From positions 67,805 to 131,804 of the forward strand of contig DHTF01000029.1 in assembly GCA_002411515.1 (NCBI GenBank): a DNA stretch of 64,000 nucleotides, given 5' to 3'. Under the pieces are notes generated by a model that was given only the letters and a program-made list of their open reading frames with translations, was not told the origin of the DNA and made no database searches. The position numbers were made by a program, and so were the translations under genes. Within the stretch, counting starts at the first letter, position 1; each line of letters begins with the position of its first letter. This stretch comes from Proteiniphilum sp. UBA5267. GTDB lineage: Bacteria > Bacteroidota > Bacteroidia > Bacteroidales > Dysgonomonadaceae. Positions 36,238-44,984 of the stretch are shown one piece after another.

Positions 36238-36245
36238 TACCTTTG
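36238..36245 (+). promoter_or_regulatory. -7 promoter box for dapA
   Basis: TACCTTTG matches TAnnTTTG and ends 69 nt before the dapA ATG; no clear -33 TTG at the usual distance. Confidence 0.45.
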
Positions 36246-36314
36246 TGGTTTGAGAGCATTTTTTGATATAAAGGTGCTCTATGGAGATAAACTGTAAGTA
36301 AAAACAGCCATTTT

Positions 36315-37202
36315 ATGTCAAATATTCACTTTCAAGGTCTGGGAGTTGCATTGATAACTCCTTTCTGCAGCGATGGATCCATTGCTTTTGATGCGCTTTC
36401 ACAATTGTTGGATTATCAGCTGGGGAGCGGAATCGATTATATTGTGGCGCTGGGTACCACGGCTGAAACGCCCACCCTCACCAAGAAGGAGCGGGCAGCA
36501 GTGGTTCGCTTTATCGTTGAAAAAGTGGATGGCAGGATCCCCGTGGTAATGGGTGTGGGCGGGAATAACACGGCCGATGTGGTCGATGATCTCCGGAGTG
36601 CCGATTTTACCGGTATCAGTGCCGTGCTCTCCGTTACGCCCTACTACAACAAACCAACCCAGGAAGGGCTTTTTCAGCATTACCATGCACTCTCTCAGGC
36701 CTCTCCGCTCCCGATTATTCTGTATAATGTGCCTGGGAGGACCGGCGTGAACATGACAGCAGAAACCACGCTCCGCATTGCACGCAGTTGTAAGAATGTT
36801 GTTGCTGTGAAGGAAGCCTCGGGGAATCTGGATCAGATTAAGGCGATTATTGACGGTGCACCGCAGGGTTTTCATCTTATCTCGGGAGACGATGGCATTA
36901 CTACCGCTGTCATTCAAATGGGCGGGATTGGCGTAATCTCGGTTTTTGGAAATGCTTTTCCAAAAGAGATGGCCTGGCTTGTGGAAAGTGCACTCAAAGG
37001 CAATGCCCTGGATGCCCGCAACAAGATGGAGCGGGATTTCAACCGTCTTTTTCATTTGATATTTGTGGAAGGTAACCCCGCTGGAGTGAAATGCATCCTC
37101 CACCTCAAGGGGATGATAGAAAATATATTGCGGCTGCCGCTGGTTCCGGTAAGTGAAAAAACTATGCTGGAGATCAAAGAAGAGCTTGGCAGATTCAGCT
37201 AA
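36315..37202 (+). CDS. dapA: 4-hydroxy-tetrahydrodipicolinate synthase
   Basis: A 295-residue class I aldolase condensing pyruvate with aspartate semialdehyde in lysine/diaminopimelate synthesis. Active-site residues are visible: Thr pair in GTTAETPT, Tyr in YNVPGRTG, Schiff-base Lys in AVKEASGN, and the GDDG segment. Length typical. It is monocistronic and divergent from hydG. There is no riboswitch-like leader. The reading frame is followed by a long gene-poor gap. Confidence 0.96.
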   Translation: MSNIHFQGLGVALITPFCSDGSIAFDALSQLLDYQLGSGIDYIVALGTTAETPTLTKKERAAVVRFIVEKVDGRIPVVMGVGGNNTADVVDDLRSADFTGISAVLSVTPYYNKPTQEGLFQHYHALSQASPLPIILYNVPGRTGVNMTAETTLRIARSCKNVVAVKEASGNLDQIKAIIDGAPQGFHLISGDDGITTAVIQMGGIGVISVFGNAFPKEMAWLVESALKGNALDARNKMERDFNRLFHLIFVEGNPAGVKCILHLKGMIENILRLPLVPVSEKTMLEIKEELGRFS

Positions 37203-37336
37203 TTTGGATCGTGTAACCATTCCTTCCTGTTAAGGTTTTATAAATAGAGTCATGCCATTTGAATATTATTATGTATGTTTAAACTCTATTCATATTGATC
37301 TTATCTGTTAATTTCGTTGAATTCACTGCAATCTAA

Positions 37337-37366
37337 TTGCAAATTAAAATTATATTCCTATTTTTG
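37337..37366 (+). promoter_or_regulatory. Orphan promoter in the dapA-M13 gap
   Basis: TTG (37337-37339), a 19-nt spacer and TATTTTTG (37359-37366) fit the Bacteroidota promoter pattern, but no recognised gene follows within 700 nt. Confidence 0.4.
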
Positions 37367-37397
37367 TCTTTCTATTTTAAATAAAAAGGCAAAAAAT

Positions 37398-37586
37398 ATG
37401 TTGCGTAAGAGGCCTGCAAACCCATTTTTCATAAATAAGAATAAAGTTAATTTTACTGGAGTTCCACCCCCTCTTTGCTGCTCTTGTAACCTTTTGGCCT
37501 GTTTTTACTTCCTTCTTTTCTTTTTCACTCTTTCTCAATATCCTTTATTTCTTCCAGTCATGTCATTCTACGATCATAATTTCTAG
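37398..37586 (+). CDS. Possible small membrane peptide (weak)
   Basis: A 62-codon frame beginning 31 nt after the orphan -7 box: a basic N-terminus (MLRKRPANPF) and then a Cys-rich hydrophobic stretch (about residues 29-50) that could cross a membrane. It matches no family I know, and the hydrophobicity may simply reflect the pyrimidine-rich DNA. Reported because promoter, start and topology line up; likely spurious otherwise. Confidence 0.2.
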   Translation: MLRKRPANPFFINKNKVNFTGVPPPLCCSCNLLACFYFLLFFFTLSQYPLFLPVMSFYDHNF

Positions 37587-37992
37587 TTATGGTTCCCTGC
37601 ATAATAGTCGGGTAATTGAGCTTTCTGAGGGCGCTGGGTCTGCACGAGCTTTTGGTGTTTTTCGCATTACCATATGCTACAACTCCTGTTGCTTCTAATT
37701 ATGGGTTGCTGGTTAGTATCATACCCACAGTACAATAGAAAAAAGTGAAAGAAGCAAAGTAGGCTGGAAGGGCAACCGTAGCGGCTACGTATCAACAAAT
37801 GGAGGATGGAATTAGATTAACTCGTAAACATTACAGATAAATCCTTTCAATAATACATAAACTCTACAAAATTTGAACCAATTGAAGGGACAACAGACAG
37901 GGCCGGGAGTGATCCATGCCCTGTCATTTTATTTGCAGAGGGAGGCTGTTTTGGGGGAAATCTTCAAAAGATACTTTCACTGTTTCGGATTG

Positions 37993-38023
37993 TTGCTGTG
38001 CGATAAATATTTTTGTACTTTTG
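37993..38023 (+). promoter_or_regulatory. Promoter of the M13 peptidase gene
   Basis: TTG (37993-37995), 20-nt spacer, TACTTTTG (38016-38023), an exact TAnnTTTG match 45 nt before the ATG. Confidence 0.6.
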
Positions 38024-38068
38024 TATCTGTACTCCAAATTCGTTTTACAGGTCTAAATACACAACCAG

Positions 38069-40105
38069 ATGAAACTATTTTTTTATTTACTCATGATTTT
38101 ATTAGCTGGAATAAATGCCTCAAGTTGTACCGAAAAAAAGGGAACGTCATCCGTAGATGGTCTCGATCCTGCCAATATGGATACCACCGCTCTTCCAGGA
38201 AAGAGTTTTTATCAATATGCCACGGGTGGCTGGCAAATGGCCAACCCCATCCCCGATGAATATGCACGCTATGGCTCCTTCGACAAGCTGAGGGAGGAGA
38301 ATCAGGTGCAGATCCAGAGCCTAATTACGGAGCTGGGCACACAGGAGAACCCTGTCGGCACCAATGCACAGAAGGTGGGTGACCTTTATTTGCAGGGTAT
38401 GGATAGTGTGAAGTTGAACCAAGAGGGTTCAGCTCCCATTCGAGCTCAGCTGGAAGAGATCGCTGCGGCGAAAGATCAAAAAGATATTGTTCGGTTGATG
38501 GCCAAAGTGAGCCGCTATGCTTCCAATCCCTTCTTTGGATTTGCAGTGGGACCGGATGACAAAAACAGCGAGATGAACATCGCCCACATTTTTCAGTCGG
38601 GTATCGGCATGGGGGACAGAGATTATTACCTTCTTGCCGATGACCATTCCAAGAAGTTGCGAGATGAATATGCTGCGCTGATAGAAACCCAGTTCCAGCA
38701 TGCGGGATATGCTGAGGCGGATGCCAAGCAGGCCGCTGCCAATGTGATGAGAATTGAAACGGCACTGGCACAGGCACATGTTACCAAAGAAATGCGTCGC
38801 CTGCCAGAACTGAATTATCACAAGATGCTCGTGAGTGACCTTAACACGCAAGTGGGTGCTTTTGAGTGGGAACTTTACTTTGATGCTCTGGGAGTTACGG
38901 CGTTCGACAGTCTCAACGTGTCTCAGATTGAGCCGGTGAAGGCAGCCGTGGCCCTTATCAGAGATGAGCCGGTAGCGGTTCTGCAGGATTACCTGAGCTG
39001 GAAAGTGATTAACTCGGCAGCTGATTACCTGAGTGATGATTTTGTACAGGCCAATTTTGCATTTTATGGAAAGACCATGAGCGGGAGCAAGGAACTCCGT
39101 CCCCGATGGCGAAGGACGATAGATGCCGTCAATGGTGCGTTGGGCGAAGCGGTGGGGCAGCTATATGTGGACAAATATTTCCCTGCCCAGGCCAAGGAAC
39201 GAATGCTTAATCTTGTGGATAACCTAAAATCGGCTCTGGGTGAGCGCATCAGCCAGCTCGAATGGATGGAGGAAGAAACAAAAAGCAAAGCACAAGAAAA
39301 GTTGGATGCCTTTATTGTGAAGATTGGATATCCCGATAAATGGAAAGACTATTCCTCACTCGATATCAAGGACGACTCCTACTGGCAGAATATGGTGCGT
39401 GCTTCGGAATTTGAATATGAGGAGATGATTGCAGAATTGGGTAAGCCGGTGGACAAAACAAAGTGGTACATGTCGCCACAGACGGTGAATGCCTACTACA
39501 ACCCCTCCTCCAACGAGATATGCTTCCCCGCCGGAATCCTACAGCCGCCTTTTTTCTACATGAATGGAGATGATGCCATCAATTATGGCGGCATTGGCGT
39601 GGTTATCGGTCACGAAATGACTCATGGCTTTGACGACCAGGGGAGGAAATTTGACAAAGCTGGGAATCTTTCCGACTGGTGGACGGCCGGCGATGCACAA
39701 AGGTTTGAAGAAAGGGCTAGTGTTCTGGTCGATCACTTCGATCACATTGTGGTTCTCGATACAGTCCATGCCAACGGCACCTTCACCCTGGGTGAAAATA
39801 TTGCCGATCAAGGTGGCCTGCAGGTATCTTATCAGGCATTTCAGAAAACGACACAAGCTCAGTCGGGAGAGCCTTTAGGCGGGTTTACCCCTACACAGCG
39901 TTTCTTCCTGAGCTACGCCACCCTCTGGGCTGGAAACGTGCGAGATGCTGAAATTCTCCGCCTGACGAAGATCGATCCCCACTCTCTCGGCAAATGGCGC
40001 GTGAATGGTGCGCTACCTCACATCGATGCATGGTACGAAGCATTCCATATTCAGCCTTCCGACCCCATGTATCTTCCAAAAGAGTCACGCGCATCTATCT
40101 GGTGA
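38069..40105 (+). CDS. M13-family metallopeptidase (PepO/neprilysin-like), lipoprotein
   Basis: A 678-residue zinc endopeptidase. The N-terminus is a lipoprotein signal (hydrophobic 2-17, lipobox ending at Cys20 in NASSC). The M13 N-terminal helical domain follows, then the catalytic domain: GHEMTHGFDDQG (HExxH) and the third zinc ligand Glu in GENIADQGG. The C-terminus ends in the family-typical Trp (RASIW). It probably cleaves oligopeptides at the cell envelope, fitting a protein-fermenting lifestyle. A promoter lies at 37993-38023; ribE follows 35 nt after its stop. Confidence 0.94.
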   Translation: MKLFFYLLMILLAGINASSCTEKKGTSSVDGLDPANMDTTALPGKSFYQYATGGWQMANPIPDEYARYGSFDKLREENQVQIQSLITELGTQENPVGTNAQKVGDLYLQGMDSVKLNQEGSAPIRAQLEEIAAAKDQKDIVRLMAKVSRYASNPFFGFAVGPDDKNSEMNIAHIFQSGIGMGDRDYYLLADDHSKKLRDEYAALIETQFQHAGYAEADAKQAAANVMRIETALAQAHVTKEMRRLPELNYHKMLVSDLNTQVGAFEWELYFDALGVTAFDSLNVSQIEPVKAAVALIRDEPVAVLQDYLSWKVINSAADYLSDDFVQANFAFYGKTMSGSKELRPRWRRTIDAVNGALGEAVGQLYVDKYFPAQAKERMLNLVDNLKSALGERISQLEWMEEETKSKAQEKLDAFIVKIGYPDKWKDYSSLDIKDDSYWQNMVRASEFEYEEMIAELGKPVDKTKWYMSPQTVNAYYNPSSNEICFPAGILQPPFFYMNGDDAINYGGIGVVIGHEMTHGFDDQGRKFDKAGNLSDWWTAGDAQRFEERASVLVDHFDHIVVLDTVHANGTFTLGENIADQGGLQVSYQAFQKTTQAQSGEPLGGFTPTQRFFLSYATLWAGNVRDAEILRLTKIDPHSLGKWRVNGALPHIDAWYEAFHIQPSDPMYLPKESRASIW

Positions 40106-40140
40106 GCACCAAATCATCGAATCAAACACATCACAGTTAT

Positions 40141-40746
40141 ATGTTTTCAGGTATCGTAGAAGAAGCAGCCACAGTAGTGGCACTCAACAAGGAGCAGGAT
40201 AATCTCCACATCACGCTAAAGTGCTCTTTCACTGGAGAGTTGAAAATCGACCAGAGCGTGTCGCACAATGGCGTCTGCCTGACAGTGGTTTCCATCGATG
40301 GGGATACCTATCAGGTGACTGCCATAAGGGAAACGTTGGAACGATCGAACCTCGGCCTGCTGGAGATCGGTAGCAAGGTGAACCTCGAGCGCAGCATGCC
40401 GCTGAACGGTCGTCTCGACGGACATATTGTACAGGGACATGTGGATCAAACTGCAGTGTGCAAGGAAGTGAAGGAAGCAGGTGGCAGTTGGTATTACACC
40501 TTTGTCTATGCGTTTGATAAGGAGATGGCAAAGAAAGGGTATCTCACGGTAGATAAAGGCTCGGTAACCGTGAACGGTGTCAGCCTTACCGTGGTGGAGC
40601 CAACCGAGAATAGCTTTAAAGTGGCCATCATACCCTATACCTATGCCTTTACCAATTTTCATCAGATTAAAGAGGGAGGCGTTGTGAATCTTGAGTTTGA
40701 TATCATCGGCAAATATATCAGTCGCATAACCGCATTAAATGCTTGA
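40141..40746 (+). CDS. ribE: Riboflavin synthase, alpha subunit
   Basis: A 201-residue enzyme made of two similar lumazine-binding domains. It dismutates 6,7-dimethyl-8-ribityllumazine to riboflavin. The characteristic MFSGIVEE start, SVSHNGVCLTV in domain 1 and SVTVNGVSLTV in domain 2, plus GHVDQTA, are visible. Start chosen at 40141 because it gives this canonical N-terminus; upstream extension overlaps the M13 gene. There is no FMN riboswitch upstream, and other rib genes are absent. It overlaps or abuts the nitroreductase gene downstream. Confidence 0.96.
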   Translation: MFSGIVEEAATVVALNKEQDNLHITLKCSFTGELKIDQSVSHNGVCLTVVSIDGDTYQVTAIRETLERSNLGLLEIGSKVNLERSMPLNGRLDGHIVQGHVDQTAVCKEVKEAGGSWYYTFVYAFDKEMAKKGYLTVDKGSVTVNGVSLTVVEPTENSFKVAIIPYTYAFTNFHQIKEGGVVNLEFDIIGKYISRITALNA

Positions 40747-40748
40747 TT

Positions 40749-41327
40749 ATGGATTTTCTTGATTTTGTTTCCACCCGACAAAGTACGCGTGCTTTTGACG
40801 TCGAACGACAGGTGGAGAAAGATAAAATTGAACGCATCCTCTCGGCGGCGCGCCTTTCTCCTTCGGCATGCAATGCCCAGCCATGGCATCTCATTGTGGT
40901 GGATGATCCGGAGCTGAAGAACAGGGTAGCCGACGCTACCTCTGCACGTGCCTTGGGTATGAATCATTTCACCAAACAAGCTCCGGTGCATATCTTGCTT
41001 GTGGAGGAGAAAGTGAATCTCACTTCCGGTTTGGGAGGGTGGGTGAAACAGAAAGATTATGCACAAATGGACATGGGTGTACTTGCCGCCCACATTGTGC
41101 TTGCCGCCCACGCCGAAGGACTGGGATCCTGTATATTAGGTTGGTTCAATGAGCCCAGAATACGGGAATTACTTTCCATTCCCGACACCAAAAGAGTCTG
41201 GCTGGATATTGCCATTGGTTATGGTGCGCAGCCTCTCAGACCAAAAAAACGCAAACCACTGTCGGAAGTAGTTTCTTATAACGGTTACAGGAGCGACGTC
41301 CAAAATAAAGTAAAAAACACACAGTGA
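40749..41327 (+). CDS. Nitroreductase-family FMN protein
   Basis: A 192-residue FMN-dependent NAD(P)H oxidoreductase. N-terminal STRAFD (family FMN-binding arginine), LSPSACNAQPWH, and the C-terminal helix AAHAEGLGSCILGWF are typical. The ATG at 40749 follows the ribE stop by 2 nt, so the FMN enzyme is co-transcribed with riboflavin synthase. Its physiological acceptor is unknown. Confidence 0.9.
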   Translation: MDFLDFVSTRQSTRAFDVERQVEKDKIERILSAARLSPSACNAQPWHLIVVDDPELKNRVADATSARALGMNHFTKQAPVHILLVEEKVNLTSGLGGWVKQKDYAQMDMGVLAAHIVLAAHAEGLGSCILGWFNEPRIRELLSIPDTKRVWLDIAIGYGAQPLRPKKRKPLSEVVSYNGYRSDVQNKVKNTQ

Positions 41328-41393
41328 AGAGAGAATGAATCGTATAGAATCATTAAACTTTAATCTTTTTAACACGATGTTTTCGATCTTTTG

Positions 41394-41424
41394 TTGGTGA
41401 CATCGCAAAAATATGTCATCTTTG
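41394..41424 (+). promoter_or_regulatory. Promoter of the envelope-biogenesis cluster
   Basis: TTG (41394-41396), 20-nt spacer, CATCTTTG (41417-41424), 7 of 8 to TAnnTTTG, 60 nt before the OMP ATG. Confidence 0.5.
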
Positions 41425-41483
41425 CACTCTCAATTATATTTATGAATAAGGCGGCTATGAGCTGGTTTATTATATAGAAACAG

Positions 41484-42827
41484 ATGAATATTAGGAAAAA
41501 ACGTTTCTTTTTGTTGATCGCTCTCCTAACGATTACCGTAGTAACTTTTGCCCAACAGGTAGGCTCCAATTCGCCTTACAGCAGATATGGATACGGTCTT
41601 TTATCGAATCCTGCTCTTGGCGCTTCCGAAGCGATGGGAGGGATTAGTTATGGTTTGCGTCGCAGTCAGCAGGTTAATCCCGGCAATCCCGCTTCGTACT
41701 CTGAACTCGATTCACTTACTTTTATTTTCGACTTTGGAGTCTCTGGGCATATGGCTCGTCTAAACGATGGGGAGAATAAAAGAGATTTCTACAACGGCAA
41801 TCTTGATTATGTGGCTATACAGTTTCCCTTGATTCGGAATTTTGGGGCAAGTGTGGGGTTACTCCCTTTCTCAAAGACCGGATACAATTTCAGCGCTGCA
41901 CGTTCACTTTCCAATATCCAATATCTGGAAACCTACCGCGGTACGGGCGGCTTGACCCAGATATATGCCGGATTGGCATGGGAGCCAGTTAAAAATATTT
42001 CCTTGGGTGCAAACATACACTATCTGTTTGGTAGCTTTTCACACAGCAGTGTGGTGACGCCTGTCTCTACTTCGGCGCTGACAGGAGAGACCAAGTACAG
42101 CTATGCTTTTCGTGAGTTGAAATATGACATGGGACTCCAGTTTACGCTTCCAATCGACAAGAAACGCTCTGTGACTTTCGGTGCAGTGTATACGCCACAA
42201 CTGAATGCTCGTGCCGATGTGAATCCAACAGAAATGCTCTATACGGGAGATCCTTATGAGAATCCCTGGCTATCGCCTTCCCAGATATTGAAAACAGACA
42301 CCCTGCAAGGCGCCTCTTTTCAATTGCCTCATACCTTTGGTGCAGGTTTCACCTACAGTACCGACAAGTTCCTGATCGGCCTCGACGGAACCTATCAGCT
42401 TTGGAAAGAGTTGGATTATCCTGCCCTGCTCGATGACCTTACTCCCGAAAGCCGGTTCAATAATGTCTATCGTCTGAATGCAGGTATGGAGTATGTGATT
42501 GACCCGTTGAGCCAGAACTTTTTTCATCGCATCCGTTTCAGGGGAGGTCTTTCGTTTGCCAACTCCTATACCAATTTCAGTGTAACCCCCCCTGATGATG
42601 ATGTCAGTAGCGCAGTCATAGGCAGTTTCAAGGAATATGGCGTAAATATTGGCGTGGGATTACCTTTTCACGATTATATGACGGGACATGTATCAATGCT
42701 TAACATCGGATTGGGCTATTCAAGACAACATCCCGATCACGATTTTATGATCAGCCAGGATATGTTTAAGATATCTGTGAATATGAATATCAATGAGTTC
42801 TGGTTCTTTAAGCGGCAATTTAATTAA
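41484..42827 (+). CDS. Outer-membrane beta-barrel protein
   Basis: A 447-residue exported protein with a signal peptide (residues 1-24, ending TFAQ) and alternating beta-strand sequence rich in aromatic/Gly residues, with a C-terminal aromatic-rich strand. The N-terminal SPYSRYGYGLLS segment is a feature I recognise in Bacteroidota barrels adjacent to TPR/LptC genes. Resembles FadL-type/OMPP1 barrels distantly. Ligand unknown; the position ahead of TPR, LptC, CBS membrane protein and PpiD suggests an envelope-assembly role. Confidence 0.8.
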   Translation: MNIRKKRFFLLIALLTITVVTFAQQVGSNSPYSRYGYGLLSNPALGASEAMGGISYGLRRSQQVNPGNPASYSELDSLTFIFDFGVSGHMARLNDGENKRDFYNGNLDYVAIQFPLIRNFGASVGLLPFSKTGYNFSAARSLSNIQYLETYRGTGGLTQIYAGLAWEPVKNISLGANIHYLFGSFSHSSVVTPVSTSALTGETKYSYAFRELKYDMGLQFTLPIDKKRSVTFGAVYTPQLNARADVNPTEMLYTGDPYENPWLSPSQILKTDTLQGASFQLPHTFGAGFTYSTDKFLIGLDGTYQLWKELDYPALLDDLTPESRFNNVYRLNAGMEYVIDPLSQNFFHRIRFRGGLSFANSYTNFSVTPPDDDVSSAVIGSFKEYGVNIGVGLPFHDYMTGHVSMLNIGLGYSRQHPDHDFMISQDMFKISVNMNINEFWFFKRQFN

Positions 42828-42934
42828 TCGGATAACAGGTGTGGCATGAATAAAATGCAACCAGATTAAACTTTTGTTTTAACAATCTGTCCAAATCACA
42901 CCAATTGAAATGAACCAATTAAACATCAGCGAAT

Positions 42935-44299
42935 ATGAAAAAATTATTGTTATCGGGATTCATGGCTATCGCAATGGTCGTTGGTGTCAACGCCCAGAAG
43001 TCCGGCTATGATCCTGTGAAAGCACCCTTCGGACATGGTGAGGACAGTGTAAACTGTCGGCTCAATTTAAGTCTTATGCAGACTTCGGCCAAAGCTGAAG
43101 CATATGACAGTGCGCTCAAACCCTGGATGGATGTTTACGAGAATTGTCCGGCATCAAGCAAGAATATCTACATCTACGGACCGCGCATCTTCAAGGCACT
43201 CTACGGAACGGCTACAGATGCAGCCAAGAAGAAAGAGTATCTCGACAAAACCCTGGAAATTTACGACACCCGGCTCAAGTATTTTGGTGAAGATGATGCA
43301 AGAGGAACTATCCTGGCATACAAAGTTTATGATTACATGGAGCTGATGGGTGAAAAAACCGATCAGTCGGTCGTATACCAATGGTTGGGTGAAGCGATCA
43401 ATGAAATGAAAGGGAACATGAGCCCACTCGATGCTTATTCCTATTACATGGTGGCTTCGCTGAGTCAGTACCTGAACGATAACAGCAAAAAAGATCAATA
43501 CCTAAAAGACTATTTTACGGTTGTTGGTTATGTTGATCTGGCAATAGCTCAAGCAAAGAGCGCCAACGATCAGGCCAATGCCGATTACCTGGGTATGGTG
43601 AAAGATGGTATTGTCAAGGGCTTTGTCAACAGCGGCGCCGGTGACTGCAAGACACTGACCGAGTATTATGCCGACCAGGTGGAACCAAACAAAGCAAATA
43701 AAGAGTTTCTGAATGAAGTGATCAACGCCTTGGGCTCTGTAGGTTGCTCTGAAACCGATCTTTATTTTACCGCTTCTGAGTATCTTTACCACCTTGAGCC
43801 TTCTGCTGGTGCAGCCATTGGTTTGGCAAACAAGAGCCTCAGAGATAAGGATTACGAAACCGCATTGAAGTATTATGAACAAGCTGCGGAATTGGAGACT
43901 GACAAAAGTAAGGCTTCTGACTACATGATGCAGTTGGCAGGTATCTTCTCCAACCAACGTAATTTTGCCAAAGCAAGAGAGGCTGCCAATGATGCACTGA
44001 ATTATAATCCAGCCAATGGAGAAGCTTACATACTTATCGCGCAGCTCTATGCCAGCTCAGCAAACAACATTTTCTCTGAACCTGAGAAAGCAGGATTGGT
44101 GTACCTGGCAGCCGTAGACAAACTACAGAAAGCAAGGGCCGTAGACCCCAGTGTAGCTGCAAAGGCAAACAGCCTGATCAACCGTTATTCTGCTGCTTTT
44201 ATGGACACGGAGACCGCCTTTATGATGGGATTCAAAGCGGGAGAATCGGTATTTATCCCAGGATGGATTGGTGAAAATACGACAATCCGTTTACGATAA
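42935..44299 (+). CDS. Exported TPR-repeat protein
   Basis: A 454-residue protein with a signal peptide (1-20, MKKLLLSGFMAIAMVVGVNA) and several tetratricopeptide-like helical repeats, clearest at about 285-385 (KDYETALKYYEQAAEL, NFAKAREAANDALNYNPANG). TPRs mediate protein-protein contacts in the periplasm. It lies 108 nt after the OMP gene and just before lptC in the conserved Bacteroidota envelope cluster. The partner is unknown. Confidence 0.85.
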   Translation: MKKLLLSGFMAIAMVVGVNAQKSGYDPVKAPFGHGEDSVNCRLNLSLMQTSAKAEAYDSALKPWMDVYENCPASSKNIYIYGPRIFKALYGTATDAAKKKEYLDKTLEIYDTRLKYFGEDDARGTILAYKVYDYMELMGEKTDQSVVYQWLGEAINEMKGNMSPLDAYSYYMVASLSQYLNDNSKKDQYLKDYFTVVGYVDLAIAQAKSANDQANADYLGMVKDGIVKGFVNSGAGDCKTLTEYYADQVEPNKANKEFLNEVINALGSVGCSETDLYFTASEYLYHLEPSAGAAIGLANKSLRDKDYETALKYYEQAAELETDKSKASDYMMQLAGIFSNQRNFAKAREAANDALNYNPANGEAYILIAQLYASSANNIFSEPEKAGLVYLAAVDKLQKARAVDPSVAAKANSLINRYSAAFMDTETAFMMGFKAGESVFIPGWIGENTTIRLR

Positions 44300-44317
44300 T
44301 AATTGAACCGAATCGTG

Positions 44318-44971
44318 TTGAAAAAACAACACAACATATCTATTGCAAGAAACATAACGACCACGTTCGTGGTGGTTATGTTTCTTTTTTTTCTATCGTG
44401 CCGCGATAAGAACAAAAATCTGGTGGCCATTGCCTACGATCCCGAGGTTGTGCCTACGATGATCACCGACACGGTAACCACTCTGATATCCGACTCTGGT
44501 ATTACACGCTACAAGCTGATGACCGATGTATGGAAGGTCTTCGACAAAGCAAAGGAACCCTACTGGTTCTTTCCTGAAGGAATCCATCTGGAACGATTTA
44601 CTTCCGATTTCAACATTGAGGCCACAGTTTTTGCCGATACCGCCTGGTATTTCAGCAATAAAGATCTGTGGCGACTTAAAAAGAATGTGCATATCGAAAA
44701 CATGAAGGGGGAGGTATTCGATAGCGACGAGATTTTTTGGGACCAGAAGAAAGAACGCGTTTACTCCGACAAGTATATCGAAATTAAAAGAGGGGTGACC
44801 GAAATAAAAGGATATGGTTTTGAATCGAATCAGGCTATGACCGATTACCGCATTTTCAGACCACATGACGGCAAGTTACCTTTTTCCGACGAGGTAGAGT
44901 CTGATTCGCTGCAGAACGATTCCTTGCCAGATGCCGGAAAGAAAGTGCTTTTACCCGCTTCTAAAACATAA
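44318..44971 (+). CDS. lptC: LptC, LPS export periplasmic protein
   Basis: A 217-residue LptC-family (OstA/LptC beta-jellyroll) lipoprotein linking the LptB2FG transporter to LptA in lipopolysaccharide export. A hydrophobic signal ends in FLSC, a lipobox; the beta-rich body includes DTAWYFSNKDLWRLKKNV and GEVFDSDEIFWDQKK, typical of the family. Start is uncertain: no good ATG precedes the signal, so TTG at 44318 (MKKQHN) is chosen; TTG 44303 and GTG 44315 are alternatives. A strong terminator-like hairpin (44348-44392) lies within the signal-peptide codons. Confidence 0.85.
   Translation: MKKQHNISIARNITTTFVVVMFLFFLSCRDKNKNLVAIAYDPEVVPTMITDTVTTLISDSGITRYKLMTDVWKVFDKAKEPYWFFPEGIHLERFTSDFNIEATVFADTAWYFSNKDLWRLKKNVHIENMKGEVFDSDEIFWDQKKERVYSDKYIEIKRGVTEIKGYGFESNQAMTDYRIFRPHDGKLPFSDEVESDSLQNDSLPDAGKKVLLPASKT
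44348..44392 (+). terminator. Intrinsic terminator inside the lptC signal-peptide coding region
   Basis: An 18-bp stem (44348-44365 with 44368-44385) with a single mismatch, effectively a 4-nt GTTC loop, is followed by eight T residues. It lies 49 nt after the TPR gene stop and within the lptC frame, so it could attenuate downstream lptC expression. Confidence 0.7.
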
Positions 44972-44984
44972 TTCAAAGCAAAAC

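Larger units (their letters stand above)
37203..38068. other. Gene-poor 866-nt intergenic region
   Basis: No conserved gene is recognisable between dapA and the M13 peptidase. It contains an AT-rich first part with a consensus-like promoter (37337-37366), a pyrimidine-rich stretch over about 37460-37560, a 13-nt palindrome CGTAGCGGCTACG (37777-37789), and the M13 gene promoter at its end. It may hold a small RNA, a short peptide gene or decayed coding sequence. Confidence 0.6.

Noticed and set aside
37771-37800. tRNA-like or attachment-site segment around CGTAGCGGCTACG
   Set aside because: The short palindrome stands alone: no cloverleaf, no CCA end and no integrase nearby.
40105-40141. FMN riboswitch upstream of ribE
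   Set aside because: Only 35 nt separate the M13 stop and the ribE start, far too short for the RFN element.
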